Source: Mesorhizobium terrae (GTDB taxonomy: Bacteria; Pseudomonadota; Alphaproteobacteria; Rhizobiales; Rhizobiaceae). From it: a stretch of 64,000 nt of DNA. A program made the position numbers and the translations under genes. Shown piece by piece: positions 40,620 to 48,083 of this stretch. Positions within the stretch are counted from its first letter, which is position 1, and each line of letters begins with the position of its first letter. The notes below the pieces were generated by a model. It ran no database searches and was not told the DNA's origin. It worked only from the letters and a program-made list of their open reading frames with translations. Where the stretch lies: positions 2,497,501-2,561,500 of the forward strand of contig NZ_CP044218.1 in assembly GCF_008727715.1 (NCBI RefSeq), given 5' to 3'.

Positions 40620-40793
40620 GACAATCCTCCCGATTGGCACGCTAAGGGTAGCCTAACGCATGGACCGTGAGCCGGAACAGGTTTTTCGCAGGCCCTTGGC
40701 AAAATTGTAGCTCGGCTACGAAGCCCGGCCTCTGCGACGGGCAATCCCGGTTGGAAGTTGCGCGTCCGAAGTCTTCTTGACCTCCGGCGCGTG

Positions 40794-40820
40794 TTTCCGG
40801 GGCCGCGACGGCCCCGGAAA
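40794..40820 (-). other. Stable intergenic hairpin between the SBP and ATPase genes
   Basis: Perfect 11-bp GC-rich inverted repeat (40794-40804 and 40810-40820) with a 5-nt loop, 12 bases after the SBP stop codon. Such hairpins commonly protect the 3' end of the binding-protein mRNA or attenuate reading into the less abundant ATPase and permease genes. It lacks a long T run on the minus strand, so full termination is unlikely. Confidence 0.75.
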
Positions 40821-40832
40821 CGACCCGAGAGC

Positions 40833-41828
40833 CTATTTCAGCTTCGGATTGAGGAGCGCGTCGATCTTGGGCTCCTTCATGTTCGCCTTGGTGACGAGGT
40901 TGGCGCCGGTGTCGACGAAAGCCTCGACCTTCTCGCCCTTGGAGGCGGCGAGCGCGGTCTTGATGCCGTCATAACCCATCCGGTACGGATCCTGCACGAC
41001 GAGGCCGGAGATGACGCCGTCATTGAGGAACTTGATCAGCTTCTCGTCGCTGTCGAAGCCGATCAGGCCGACCTTGCCGGAAAGCTTGTTCTCGGCGATC
41101 GCCTGGCCAACGCCCTGCGCCATGATCAGGTTGGACGCGAAGATGCCCTTCAGGTCCGGATTGGCGGTGATCAGGTCGGTCGCGATGTTGAGGCCGGTGG
41201 TTGCCTGGCCGTCGGCATATTTGTCGGCGACCACCGTGAGGCCGGGATACTTGGCCTTGACCTGCGCGAGGAAGCCCTCGCGGCGCTGCTCAAGCGAGCC
41301 GGCGCCGGGCAGTGCGGTGATGATCGCCACCTTGCCTTCGACCTTGCCGCCATTGGCCGCGCCGATTGCCGCGGCAAGGCCGTCTGCCGCCACCTGGCCG
41401 CCGACCTTGTTGTCGGTGGTCAGGAACGAGGTGAAGGCCTTCGAGTCGGCCGAGGAGTCGATGCCGATGATCTTCACCTTCTTGGCGGCTTCGTCGATCG
41501 GCTTGCCGAGCGCCTTGGCCTCGGTCGGGGCGATCACGACGGCGGCCGGATTGCCGGCAACGGCGTTTTCGAGGATCGAAATCTGGCCGTTGACGTCGGT
41601 TTCGGCCTGCGCGCCGAGCTCCGGCACGTTGACGCCGAGGTCCTTACCGGCCTTGCGGGCACCGGCCATGACGATCTGCCAATAGAAGGAGGTGGTGTCC
41701 TTCACGATGATCGGAATGGTGGTTTCGGCAGCGGTTGCCGGCACCGTGTGGAATGCACCGGCCAGCATCGACGCGGCGGCAAGCGCCACGACTGTCCGGC
41801 GGTTGATCATGCTTTTCACGAATTTCAT
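40833..41828 (-). CDS. Ribose-type sugar ABC transporter substrate-binding protein (RbsB-like)
   Basis: 331 residues. The signal peptide spans about 1-34 (MKFVKSMINRRTVVALAAAS...ATAAE). The mature protein is a type I periplasmic-binding fold, starting TTIPIIVKDTTSFYWQIVMAGARKAG and continuing with IIGIDSSADSKAF. It captures a monosaccharide for the RbsA/RbsC-like importer. The ATG at 41828 has GGAGG six bases upstream. It is the first gene of its unit. A palindromic TTTATCGATAAA lies about 70 bases upstream of the start codon. Confidence 0.92.
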   Translation of the reverse strand: MKFVKSMINRRTVVALAAASMLAGAFHTVPATAAETTIPIIVKDTTSFYWQIVMAGARKAGKDLGVNVPELGAQAETDVNGQISILENAVAGNPAAVVIAPTEAKALGKPIDEAAKKVKIIGIDSSADSKAFTSFLTTDNKVGGQVAADGLAAAIGAANGGKVEGKVAIITALPGAGSLEQRREGFLAQVKAKYPGLTVVADKYADGQATTGLNIATDLITANPDLKGIFASNLIMAQGVGQAIAENKLSGKVGLIGFDSDEKLIKFLNDGVISGLVVQDPYRMGYDGIKTALAASKGEKVEAFVDTGANLVTKANMKEPKIDALLNPKLK

Positions 41829-41898
41829 AGGCTTCCTCCCAAAGTCGCCCGGTCGATTACGCGAAGTCCTTGCTGGATAGGCGATGTCCAATCAGGAC

Positions 41899-41910
41899 TT
41901 TATCGATAAA
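41899..41910. promoter_or_regulatory. TTTATCGATAAA palindrome upstream of rbsB
   Basis: Perfect 12-bp palindrome followed by AAAC, 70 bases upstream of the rbsB-like start. A closely related TTTATCGTAAA followed by AAAAAC lies before the uxaA-type gene (45255-45265). Two copies before the two leftward transcription units suggest one shared regulator, most simply the adjacent GntR protein. Confidence 0.55.
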
Positions 41911-42029
41911 AAACAGCAATTGGTTTTTAGTGGATCAGAACTGTTCTTGCAAGCATGGCGCCTCCCTTAACCCGTTCCGCACCGCTTCCATTTTGATATG
42001 AAGCATCAATTCCAAATCAAGGTCAATGC

Positions 42030-42043
42030 GGAATGCTTATTCC
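42030..42043. promoter_or_regulatory. GGAAT-n4-ATTCC inverted repeat downstream of fucU
   Basis: Symmetric GGAAT (42030-42034) and ATTCC (42039-42043) in the 254-base fucU-rbsB gap, close to the fucU stop codon. A related ATTCC half-site occurs nearby at about 42009-42013. It could be a second operator in front of the importer genes; function unproven. Confidence 0.35.
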
Positions 42044-42082
42044 AATTCAGGTCCGCGGCCCAGCGGTCTTCTGCATGAATGC

Positions 42083-42520
42083 TCAGCCGCCGTCCGAATG
42101 AAGCACCCCCTTCTTCAGCAGGATGTTGGCATAGGCGGCGCGCTCGCCGCTCGCCACGATATAGGCGGCCTTGGCCGCGCGTTCGTAGAAAGCAAAACGC
42201 TCGAGCGGCGCGACGACGAAGGCACCCGCCAGCCGGTCGACGATGCCCTGGTAGGACCGGCAGATGATGGGAAGGCGGTCAGGGTCTTCCACCACCGCCA
42301 TGCGGAAAGCGGCGGCCGGCGCGTAGGTGTCGAGCGGCATGTGGGTGAGGATCGCCTCCAGCAGTTCCTCGCCGCCAAGCCCGTCGGCGCGCACGACCTT
42401 CGGTCCCAGCGTGCTTGCCGGAAAATTGCCGTCGGCGATGACGATCTCGTCGCCATGACCCATGGTGCGCAATGCATACAGCAGGTCCGGTCCCAGAAGC
42501 GGGTGAATGCCGCGCAGCAT
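42083..42520 (-). CDS. FucU/RbsD-family sugar mutarotase
   Basis: 145 residues of the RbsD/FucU fold. MLRGIHPLLGPDLLYALRTMGHGDEIVIADGNFPA has the conserved His and Asp used to open and close the sugar ring. The length and the LERFAFYERAAKAAYIVASGE region fit FucU (L-fucose mutarotase) better than RbsD. It interconverts anomers so that the next enzyme, a sugar dehydrogenase, receives the right form. The ATG is at 42520. It lies 91 bases after the aldo/keto reductase gene. Confidence 0.85.
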   Translation of the reverse strand: MLRGIHPLLGPDLLYALRTMGHGDEIVIADGNFPASTLGPKVVRADGLGGEELLEAILTHMPLDTYAPAAAFRMAVVEDPDRLPIICRSYQGIVDRLAGAFVVAPLERFAFYERAAKAAYIVASGERAAYANILLKKGVLHSDGG

Positions 42521-42611
42521 CAGGCGATCTCCATGGCAATGCCTGTCCGCATGGCGGGACGGCGGGTCTTCGATGCTACGCCATCCATCCGGGCGCGGGG
42601 CAAAAATCGTC

Positions 42612-43628
42612 TCATTCGCGCACGGCTCCCGTCAGCGGCGATTGCACCGTCACATGCGGGCGGTAGGCCTCGAAGTCTTGCCGGGGAACGTCGATCCCGA
42701 GCAGTTCCATATTGCGCTTCAGGCTGGATGCCTTGGCGGTGCCGATCAGCACTGTCGCCACCGCCGGGTCATGCAGGGGAAATTGCAGCGCCGCCGTCGC
42801 CAGCGGATAGCCGGCCTTGCTGGCGATCGTTTCCATCGCCGAGACCTTCGACAGGATGTCCGGCGATGCCGGGCCGTAGTCGAAATTCGCGCCCGCTTTG
42901 GCGCCGGTTGCCAGGATGCCGGAGTTGAAGACGCCGCCGATAACCAGCGAGGTGCCGGCTTCGCGGCACAGCGGCAGAAGTTCGGCCTCGGCTGAACGGT
43001 CGAGCAGCGAATAGCGCCCGGCCAGGAGGATGCAGTCCTGCGGCGCGCGGCGCATCACTTCCAGGCAGATCTCGACCTCGTTGACACCAAGCCCGTAGGC
43101 GGAAATGACACCGGCCGATTTCAGCTCCTCCAGTGCCTTGATGCCGCCGCCCAGCAACTGGCTGAGATGTACCTTGGTCAGCTCGACGCCATGCGTGTAG
43201 ACGCCGATGTCGTGGACATAGAGGATGTCGATGCGGTTCAGGCCGAGCCGCGCATAGCTGAATTCGACCGAACGCATGATGCCGTCATAGCTGTAGTCAT
43301 AGTCAAGCTTGAAGGGCAGCGGGTCAACGAAGCCCAGTTTCGGCACCTGGTCCTCGGGCACCGGTTTCAGCAGCCGGCCGACCTTGGTGGACAGCACGTA
43401 GCTGTCGCGTGGCTTGGTGCGCAGATAGTCGCCGAAGCGACGTTCCGACAGGCCGAAACCGTAATGTGGCGCGGTGTCGTAATAGCGGATGCCATAAGAC
43501 CACGCGGTGTCGAGGACCGCCTCCGCGTCCGTATTCGGCACCGCCTGGTAGAGATTGCCCAACGAGGCGCCGCCGAAACTGATTTCGGTGACATCAAGCC
43601 TGGTGTTGCCGATACGGCGGGTCTTCAT
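42612..43628 (-). CDS. Aldo/keto reductase, L-fucose / D-threo-aldose 1-dehydrogenase type
   Basis: 338-residue AKR TIM barrel. The catalytic tetrad is D51, Y56 (YYDTAPHYGFG), K82 (LSTKVG) and H139 (ILYVHDIG). Close relatives oxidise L-fucose and similar aldoses at C1 to lactones with NAD(P). The FucU-type mutarotase just downstream supports that reaction. I start at the ATG at 43628, with GGGAG seven bases upstream; the frame's 30-codon extension is rejected. It lies 52 bases after the uxaA-like gene on the same strand. Confidence 0.88.
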   Translation of the reverse strand: MKTRRIGNTRLDVTEISFGGASLGNLYQAVPNTDAEAVLDTAWSYGIRYYDTAPHYGFGLSERRFGDYLRTKPRDSYVLSTKVGRLLKPVPEDQVPKLGFVDPLPFKLDYDYSYDGIMRSVEFSYARLGLNRIDILYVHDIGVYTHGVELTKVHLSQLLGGGIKALEELKSAGVISAYGLGVNEVEICLEVMRRAPQDCILLAGRYSLLDRSAEAELLPLCREAGTSLVIGGVFNSGILATGAKAGANFDYGPASPDILSKVSAMETIASKAGYPLATAALQFPLHDPAVATVLIGTAKASSLKRNMELLGIDVPRQDFEAYRPHVTVQSPLTGAVRE

Positions 43629-43680
43629 GCACGAGCTCCCATTCGTGGCCGTTGATCGGCCATCCGCTGCTTGTCGAAGC

Positions 43681-45186
43681 CTACAATGTCGCGCCGAGAT
43701 GCCAGGGCACGAATTCATTGTCGCCGTAGCCGAATTCCTCGCTCTTGGTCTTCTTGCCCGAAGCTGTCTCGATGATCAGCTCGAAGATTTCACGACCCAT
43801 CGCGGCGATGGTCTTGTCGCCCGAGGCGATGACGCCGCAATTGACGTCCATATCCTCTTCCATGGCCGTAAAGAGCGTCGTGTTGGTGGCGACCTTGATC
43901 GACGGTGTCGGGTGGCTGCCGAAGCAGGAGCCGCGCCCGGTGGTGAAGACGATCACATTGGCGCCGCCCGCCACTTGGCCCGTTGCCGAGACCGGATCGT
44001 AGCCGGGCGTGTCCATGAAGACGAGGCCGTTGCCGGTGACCTTTTCCGCATAGGCGAAGACGCCGTTGAGCGGCGTCTGGCCGCCCTTGGCGACGGCGCC
44101 GAGAGACTTTTCGAGAATGGTGGTCAGCCCGCCGCGCTTGTTGCCGGGCGAGGGGTTGTTGTCGATCGAGGCGCCATGCATGGCGGTGTGGTTCTCCCAC
44201 CACTTGATCAACCCGTCGAGCTTGGTGGCGATCTCGGGCGTCGCCGCGCGATAGGCAAGCAGATGCTCGGCACCATAAATCTCGGTGGTTTCGGAAAGGA
44301 TGCCGATGCCGCCGACACCGGCAAGCAGATCGACAGCCGCGCCCAGCGCCGGATTGGCGGTGATGCCGGACATGCCGTCCGAGCCGCCGCATTGCAGGCC
44401 GACGACGATCTCGGAGACAGGGATGGGCTCGCGTTTCAGCTTGCCGACTTCCTCGGCGATCTCGGTCAGCACACCCATCGCCTTCTCGACCGACTTGCGC
44501 GAGCCGCCGGCGTCCTGGATGTTGAAATGGCGCTTGCCGGCGGCGACGCCTTTCTGGCCGTAGAGAGTCAGCTGGTTGACCTCGCAGCCGAGCCCGACCA
44601 TCAGCACGCCGCCGAAATTGGGATGCCGCGCATAGCCGGCCAGCGTGCGGTGCAGAACCATCATACCGTCGCCGGTGGCGCTCATGCCGCAGCCCTGGCC
44701 GTGCACGATCGGCACGAAACCGTCGATGCCGGGATAGAGCGGCAGCAGGCGGCGGTTGGCTTGGTCGGCGATGGCGTGGCAGACGGTGGCCGAACAATTG
44801 ACGCTGGCGACGATGCCGACGAAGTTACGGGTTCCGGCCCGGCCGTCGGCGCGGCGATAGCCCATGAAGGTGCGGGTCTTGTCGGCGTCGGTAGCCTCCA
44901 GCGGGGCCGAAGGCGGCACCACCGGCATGCGGCCGGACTCGAACACCAGATTGTGCGAATGCACATGCTCGCCCGCCGCGATGTCGCGCGTCGCACGGCC
45001 AATGGCCTGGGCGTATTTGACGACGGCGGCACCGGCCGGGATCGGCCGGATCGCAACCTTGTGGCCGGATTCGATCGCGTCCGCGGTGACGCCACCACCC
45101 GGCAGCGGCGTATCCTTCTCCAGCCGGCCATTGGCGACGACGACATTGTCGGAAGGCGAGAGCACGATCAAGTTGGCGGCGGTCAA
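43681..45186 (-). CDS. UxaA-family dehydratase (altronate/galactarate dehydratase type)
   Basis: 501 residues. The N-terminal SAF-like domain (about 1-100) begins TAANLIVLSPSDNVVVA. The large UxaA catalytic region includes GYRRADGRAGTRNFVGIV, HGQGCGMSATG, VGLGCEVNQ, GLQCGGSDGMSGITANP and FTTGRGSCFGSHPTPSIKVATNT. Conserved Cys residues in these segments are expected to bind the metal. The family dehydrates sugar acids such as altronate. The start is uncertain: the TTG at 45186 has AGGA upstream and gives a natural N-terminus, while a TTG at 45237 is further out and has no visible site. It is probably the first gene of the uxaA-AKR-fucU unit. Confidence 0.85.
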   Translation of the reverse strand: MTAANLIVLSPSDNVVVANGRLEKDTPLPGGGVTADAIESGHKVAIRPIPAGAAVVKYAQAIGRATRDIAAGEHVHSHNLVFESGRMPVVPPSAPLEATDADKTRTFMGYRRADGRAGTRNFVGIVASVNCSATVCHAIADQANRRLLPLYPGIDGFVPIVHGQGCGMSATGDGMMVLHRTLAGYARHPNFGGVLMVGLGCEVNQLTLYGQKGVAAGKRHFNIQDAGGSRKSVEKAMGVLTEIAEEVGKLKREPIPVSEIVVGLQCGGSDGMSGITANPALGAAVDLLAGVGGIGILSETTEIYGAEHLLAYRAATPEIATKLDGLIKWWENHTAMHGASIDNNPSPGNKRGGLTTILEKSLGAVAKGGQTPLNGVFAYAEKVTGNGLVFMDTPGYDPVSATGQVAGGANVIVFTTGRGSCFGSHPTPSIKVATNTTLFTAMEEDMDVNCGVIASGDKTIAAMGREIFELIIETASGKKTKSEEFGYGDNEFVPWHLGATL

Positions 45187-45254
45187 GGCATCGGTTCCTG
45201 GGGTTGTCCTGGGTCGCAGCCGGATTGACAGCGGCAATCCCGCAGCTAATGTCT

Positions 45255-45265
45255 TTTATCGTAAA
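45255..45265. promoter_or_regulatory. TTTATCG-TAAA motif upstream of the uxaA-like gene
   Basis: TTTATCGTAAA followed by AAAAAC in the 227-base divergent region between uxaA and the GntR gene. It matches the palindrome before rbsB except for one missing central base. Candidate operator for the GntR regulator. Confidence 0.5.
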
Positions 45266-45297
45266 AAAACATTTGAGCGTCAATTGGCATTTTCGAT

Positions 45298-45395
45298 TGG
45301 AGCGCGCAAAGGACGTTCCAACAGTTTGACTCGGCACATGATCCTTTCCGAAAATCGCTTCCGGTTTTCGGGGTCATGCGCTGGAGCGCTTGCCA
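45298..45395. repeat. Rhizobial-type intergenic palindromic element, copy 1 (degenerate)
   Basis: Contains agcgcgcaaaggacg, then a central inverted repeat at 45337-45378 with arms built on ccgaaaatcg and cggttttcgg. The same two blocks occur at 49713-49809. The architecture recalls the RIME-like mosaic elements of rhizobia (family assignment from memory). This copy abuts the GntR gene and may overlap its leader. Confidence 0.6.
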
Positions 45396-45413
45396 GACAG
45401 GCGGTGAGGCAGG

Positions 45414-46313
45414 ATGTCGAAGAACAACAACGTCTACAAGGATGCGTATAACCGCTGCCTTCGGCTCCTTGAGGAGAACAGCAACCTGCCGTCGGAGCCG
45501 GAGCTTGGTGCCACGCTCAGCGTCAGCCGCACCACGGTGCGCGGCATCCTCGCCCGCATGGCCGAAAACGGGTTGATCGCCTGGGACAAGCGCGCCAAGA
45601 AGGTGCTGCGCAGCCCTCGGCCGGACGACTTCTTTCCCGAGCAGGAAACCGACTCGCTGTCGCAGATCATCGAGCGTTCCTTCATGCGGCGCCTGCTGGC
45701 CGAGGACGCCGAGGCCGGCATGCAGATCAACGAATTGGAACTCGCCCGCGACATCGGCGTCGGCACTTCCAGCGTGCGCGAATTCCTGATCCGTTTCAGC
45801 CGCTTCGGCCTGATCGAGAAGCGCCCCAACAGCCATTGGGTGCTGAAGGGGTTCACCCGCGCCTTCGCGCTGGAGCTGGCCGATATCCGCGAGATGTTCG
45901 AACTGCGCTCGGCCGCTGCCTTCGTCGCTCTGCCTGACGACAACCCCGTCTGGAGTGATCTTGAGCAACTGGAAATCGAGCACCATGCGCTGGAGCGCGA
46001 CATCGCCGTGCGCTACCCGGAATTTTCCGAGCTGGACGAGCGCTTCCACCGGCTGATCCACAGCGCGTCGCGCAACCGTTTCATCGTCGATTTCTACGAC
46101 GTCATCGCCATGATCTTCCACTACCACTATCAGTGGAACAAGGCCGGCCAGCGCAGCCGCAACGAGGCGGCGGTGGGCGAACACCTGACCTATATCGCGG
46201 CGCTGAAATCGCGCGATCCGGTCAAGGTCGCGGCCGCCTGCCGCCAGCATTTGAAATCGGCGCGCCAGACCTTGCTGGATTCCACGCCGGAGGGCCGCCA
46301 AAGCGGAGGCTGA
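45414..46313 (+). CDS. GntR-family regulator with two HTH segments and an FCD domain
   Basis: 299 residues, longer than a usual FadR/FCD regulator (about 240). Two winged-HTH-like stretches are visible. The first is about 10-55, with LPSEPELGATLSVSRTTVR. The second is about 95-138, with INELELARDIGVGTSSVREF and RFGLIEKRPN. The C-terminal FCD effector domain (about 150-285) has the metal-binding pattern starting at DIREMFELRSAAA and including ERFHRLIHSASRN. It probably represses the divergent uxaA-AKR-fucU genes and the rbs-type importer, sensing a sugar acid. The ATG at 45414 directly follows GAGGCAGG. Confidence 0.85.
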   Translation: MSKNNNVYKDAYNRCLRLLEENSNLPSEPELGATLSVSRTTVRGILARMAENGLIAWDKRAKKVLRSPRPDDFFPEQETDSLSQIIERSFMRRLLAEDAEAGMQINELELARDIGVGTSSVREFLIRFSRFGLIEKRPNSHWVLKGFTRAFALELADIREMFELRSAAAFVALPDDNPVWSDLEQLEIEHHALERDIAVRYPEFSELDERFHRLIHSASRNRFIVDFYDVIAMIFHYHYQWNKAGQRSRNEAAVGEHLTYIAALKSRDPVKVAAACRQHLKSARQTLLDSTPEGRQSGG

Positions 46314-46422
46314 AGGCCTTGTTGCGCGGTGCGGGCTTGTTGCCGCAGCAGCAATTTGGAGATTTTCCCGATCTCCGGCCCATGATAGGTCTTTGAGCAT
46401 CGGACAGGGAGGGCGCATCAGC

Positions 46423-46806
46423 GTGATCGCCAGGCGCAGCAGATGGAGCATGCCGACGGCCTTTGCCGTCGCGTGGGTGCTTGTCCTGCAATCGCTGCTC
46501 GGTGCTTTCGCCGCCGGCGCCGGCCCCAATCCAGCCCAGCTCGACGCTTTCGGCAATGTCATCTGTACGCATGACGGCACGGCCCAGCTGCCGCCGGGCG
46601 ACCAGCCGCAACAGCATCAGCAATCCTGCTGCGTGCTTGGCTGCACCATGTTCTCGACGGCCTTCGGTGCTCCGCCCGAAACCGTCGCGCTGTTCAACGA
46701 TCTTGCCCTGGTGGCCAGCGCCGTCGTGTTTCCGACGGCCGTCGTCTTCGGTTTCGACCGCGATTGGTCGCCCGGCAATCCGCGCGCGCCCCCGGTCGTG
46801 GCCTGA
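46423..46806 (+). CDS. DUF2946-like small protein, copper-associated
   Basis: 127 residues with an N-terminal hydrophobic signal or anchor (AFAVAWVLVLQSLLGAFAAG). A Cys-rich segment follows (VICTHDG, then QQSCCVLGCTMF), and then a second hydrophobic stretch. Proteins of this layout, with a Cys-Cys-x-x-x-Cys core, are found beside copper genes and are grouped as DUF2946. I choose the GTG at 46423 with GGAGGG nine bases upstream; the frame begins at a TTG at 46393. It is the first of four consecutive genes with copper-related partners, so metal binding in the periplasm is likely but unproven. Confidence 0.7.
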   Translation: MIARRSRWSMPTAFAVAWVLVLQSLLGAFAAGAGPNPAQLDAFGNVICTHDGTAQLPPGDQPQQHQQSCCVLGCTMFSTAFGAPPETVALFNDLALVASAVVFPTAVVFGFDRDWSPGNPRAPPVVA

Positions 46807-46910
46807 TCGCTATCGTGGCACCACGGCATGACAGCCGCCGCCACGCTTCCCCTGCAATAGTTATTTTTCGTATCCGGCAACGGTGCGAGTTTCCTTCATG
46901 GAGCATTCCC

Positions 46911-47468
46911 ATGCGTATTTTCGACCGCGCCCGCGCGCGCACCCTGTCTCATCGCCAGTCGGCCTCGCTCTTGCATTCCTTTGGGGATCGCCTCGGCATC
47001 GCCATCTTCGCCTTCGCCCTGCTGTTTGCCGGTGTCCACATGGCGGCGGCGCATGAGTTCAAGGCGGGCAGCCTCGAGATCGAACATCCGTGGTCGCGCG
47101 CCACACCCGCCGGCGCCAAGGTGGCCGGTGGCTATTTCACCGTAACCAACAGCGGCAGCCAGCCGGACAGGCTGGTCTCGATTTCTTCCGACATTTCCGA
47201 AAAGTCCGAGCTGCATGAAATGACGGTCAAGGACGGCGTCATGACCATGCGCAAGGTGGATGGCGGCGTGGAAATTCCGGCCAACGGCACGCTGAAGCTT
47301 GCCCCCGGCGGCTACCACCTGATGTTCATCGGCCTGAAGAAGCAGCCGAAACAGGGCGAAAAGTTCGCTGCCACGCTGACCTTCGAAAAGGCCGGTCCGG
47401 TTGCGGTCGAATTCGCCGTCGAGGCGATGGGCGCCAATGGGATGAAGATGGAAGAGCACGCCAACTGA
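46911..47468 (+). CDS. PCuAC-type periplasmic copper chaperone
   Basis: 185 residues. A basic N-terminus with a membrane-crossing signal (about 28-47, ending HMAAAHEF) is followed by the PCuAC cupredoxin-like domain: EHPWSRATPAGAKVAGGYFTVTN. The copper(I) ligands fit the family's His/Met pattern: H102, M104 and M111 or M113 in the ELHEMTVKDGVMTM segment, and H136-L-M138 in GGYHLMFIGL. It carries copper to cytochrome oxidase assembly or to export partners. The ATG at 46911 has GGAG seven bases upstream. The long upstream frame overlaps the DUF2946-like gene and is rejected. Confidence 0.9.
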   Translation: MRIFDRARARTLSHRQSASLLHSFGDRLGIAIFAFALLFAGVHMAAAHEFKAGSLEIEHPWSRATPAGAKVAGGYFTVTNSGSQPDRLVSISSDISEKSELHEMTVKDGVMTMRKVDGGVEIPANGTLKLAPGGYHLMFIGLKKQPKQGEKFAATLTFEKAGPVAVEFAVEAMGANGMKMEEHAN

Positions 47469-47505
47469 CCGGTTGGGTGATCGCCATTCTTCGAGAGGAA
47501 TATCC

Positions 47506-48027
47506 ATGTTCAGAACCATAACACTCGCCGGTTTTTTCGCCGGCTTCGGCACGGTCGCTGCCTTCGCCCATGTCTCGCTGGAGACCAAGGAAGCACCGGT
47601 CGATTCCACCTATAAGGCGGTCTTCCGCGTGCCGCATGGCTGCGACGGCAAGGCGACCACGGCCGTCCGCATCAAGATCCCCGAAGGGGCGATCGACGCC
47701 AAGCCGATGCCGAAGGCCGGCTGGAAACTGGAAACGGTGAAAGGCAAATACACCAAGTCCTACACGCTGTGGGGCGAAGCGGTCTCCGAAGGCGTGCTCG
47801 AGGTCAACTGGAGCGGCGGCAACCTGCCGGACGAATTCTACGACGAATTCGTGCTGAGGCTGCGGCTGACGGGCGACCTGCCGGTGGGCGAGACGTTGCG
47901 TTTCCCGGTCGTGCAGGAATGCGAGGGTGGTGCTGCCGCGCGCTGGATCGAGATTCCGGCCGTCGGTCAGGACGAGGACGCGCTTGAGCATCCCGCTCCC
48001 GGCATCAAGCTGTTGCCGAAAAAGTGA
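47506..48027 (+). CDS. YcnI-family (DUF1775) copper-binding protein
   Basis: 173 residues with a signal peptide cleaved so that H22 becomes the mature N-terminus (AFA-HVSLETKEAP). In YcnI the N-terminal His and a conserved Trp form the Cu(II) site; here Trp occurs in EVNWSGGNLPDEFYDEF. DUF1775 features FRVPHGCDGKATTAVRIKIPEG and VVQECEGG are present. No C-terminal membrane anchor is seen. The ATG at 47506 follows GAGAGGAATATCC. It lies between PCuAC and the CopC-CopD gene. Confidence 0.88.
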   Translation: MFRTITLAGFFAGFGTVAAFAHVSLETKEAPVDSTYKAVFRVPHGCDGKATTAVRIKIPEGAIDAKPMPKAGWKLETVKGKYTKSYTLWGEAVSEGVLEVNWSGGNLPDEFYDEFVLRLRLTGDLPVGETLRFPVVQECEGGAAARWIEIPAVGQDEDALEHPAPGIKLLPKK

Positions 48028-48083
48028 CGGCGGGCGGCGCGCTGGCAACGGCGCGCCGCTTCCAGCCCAATGGGGTCGGGACG

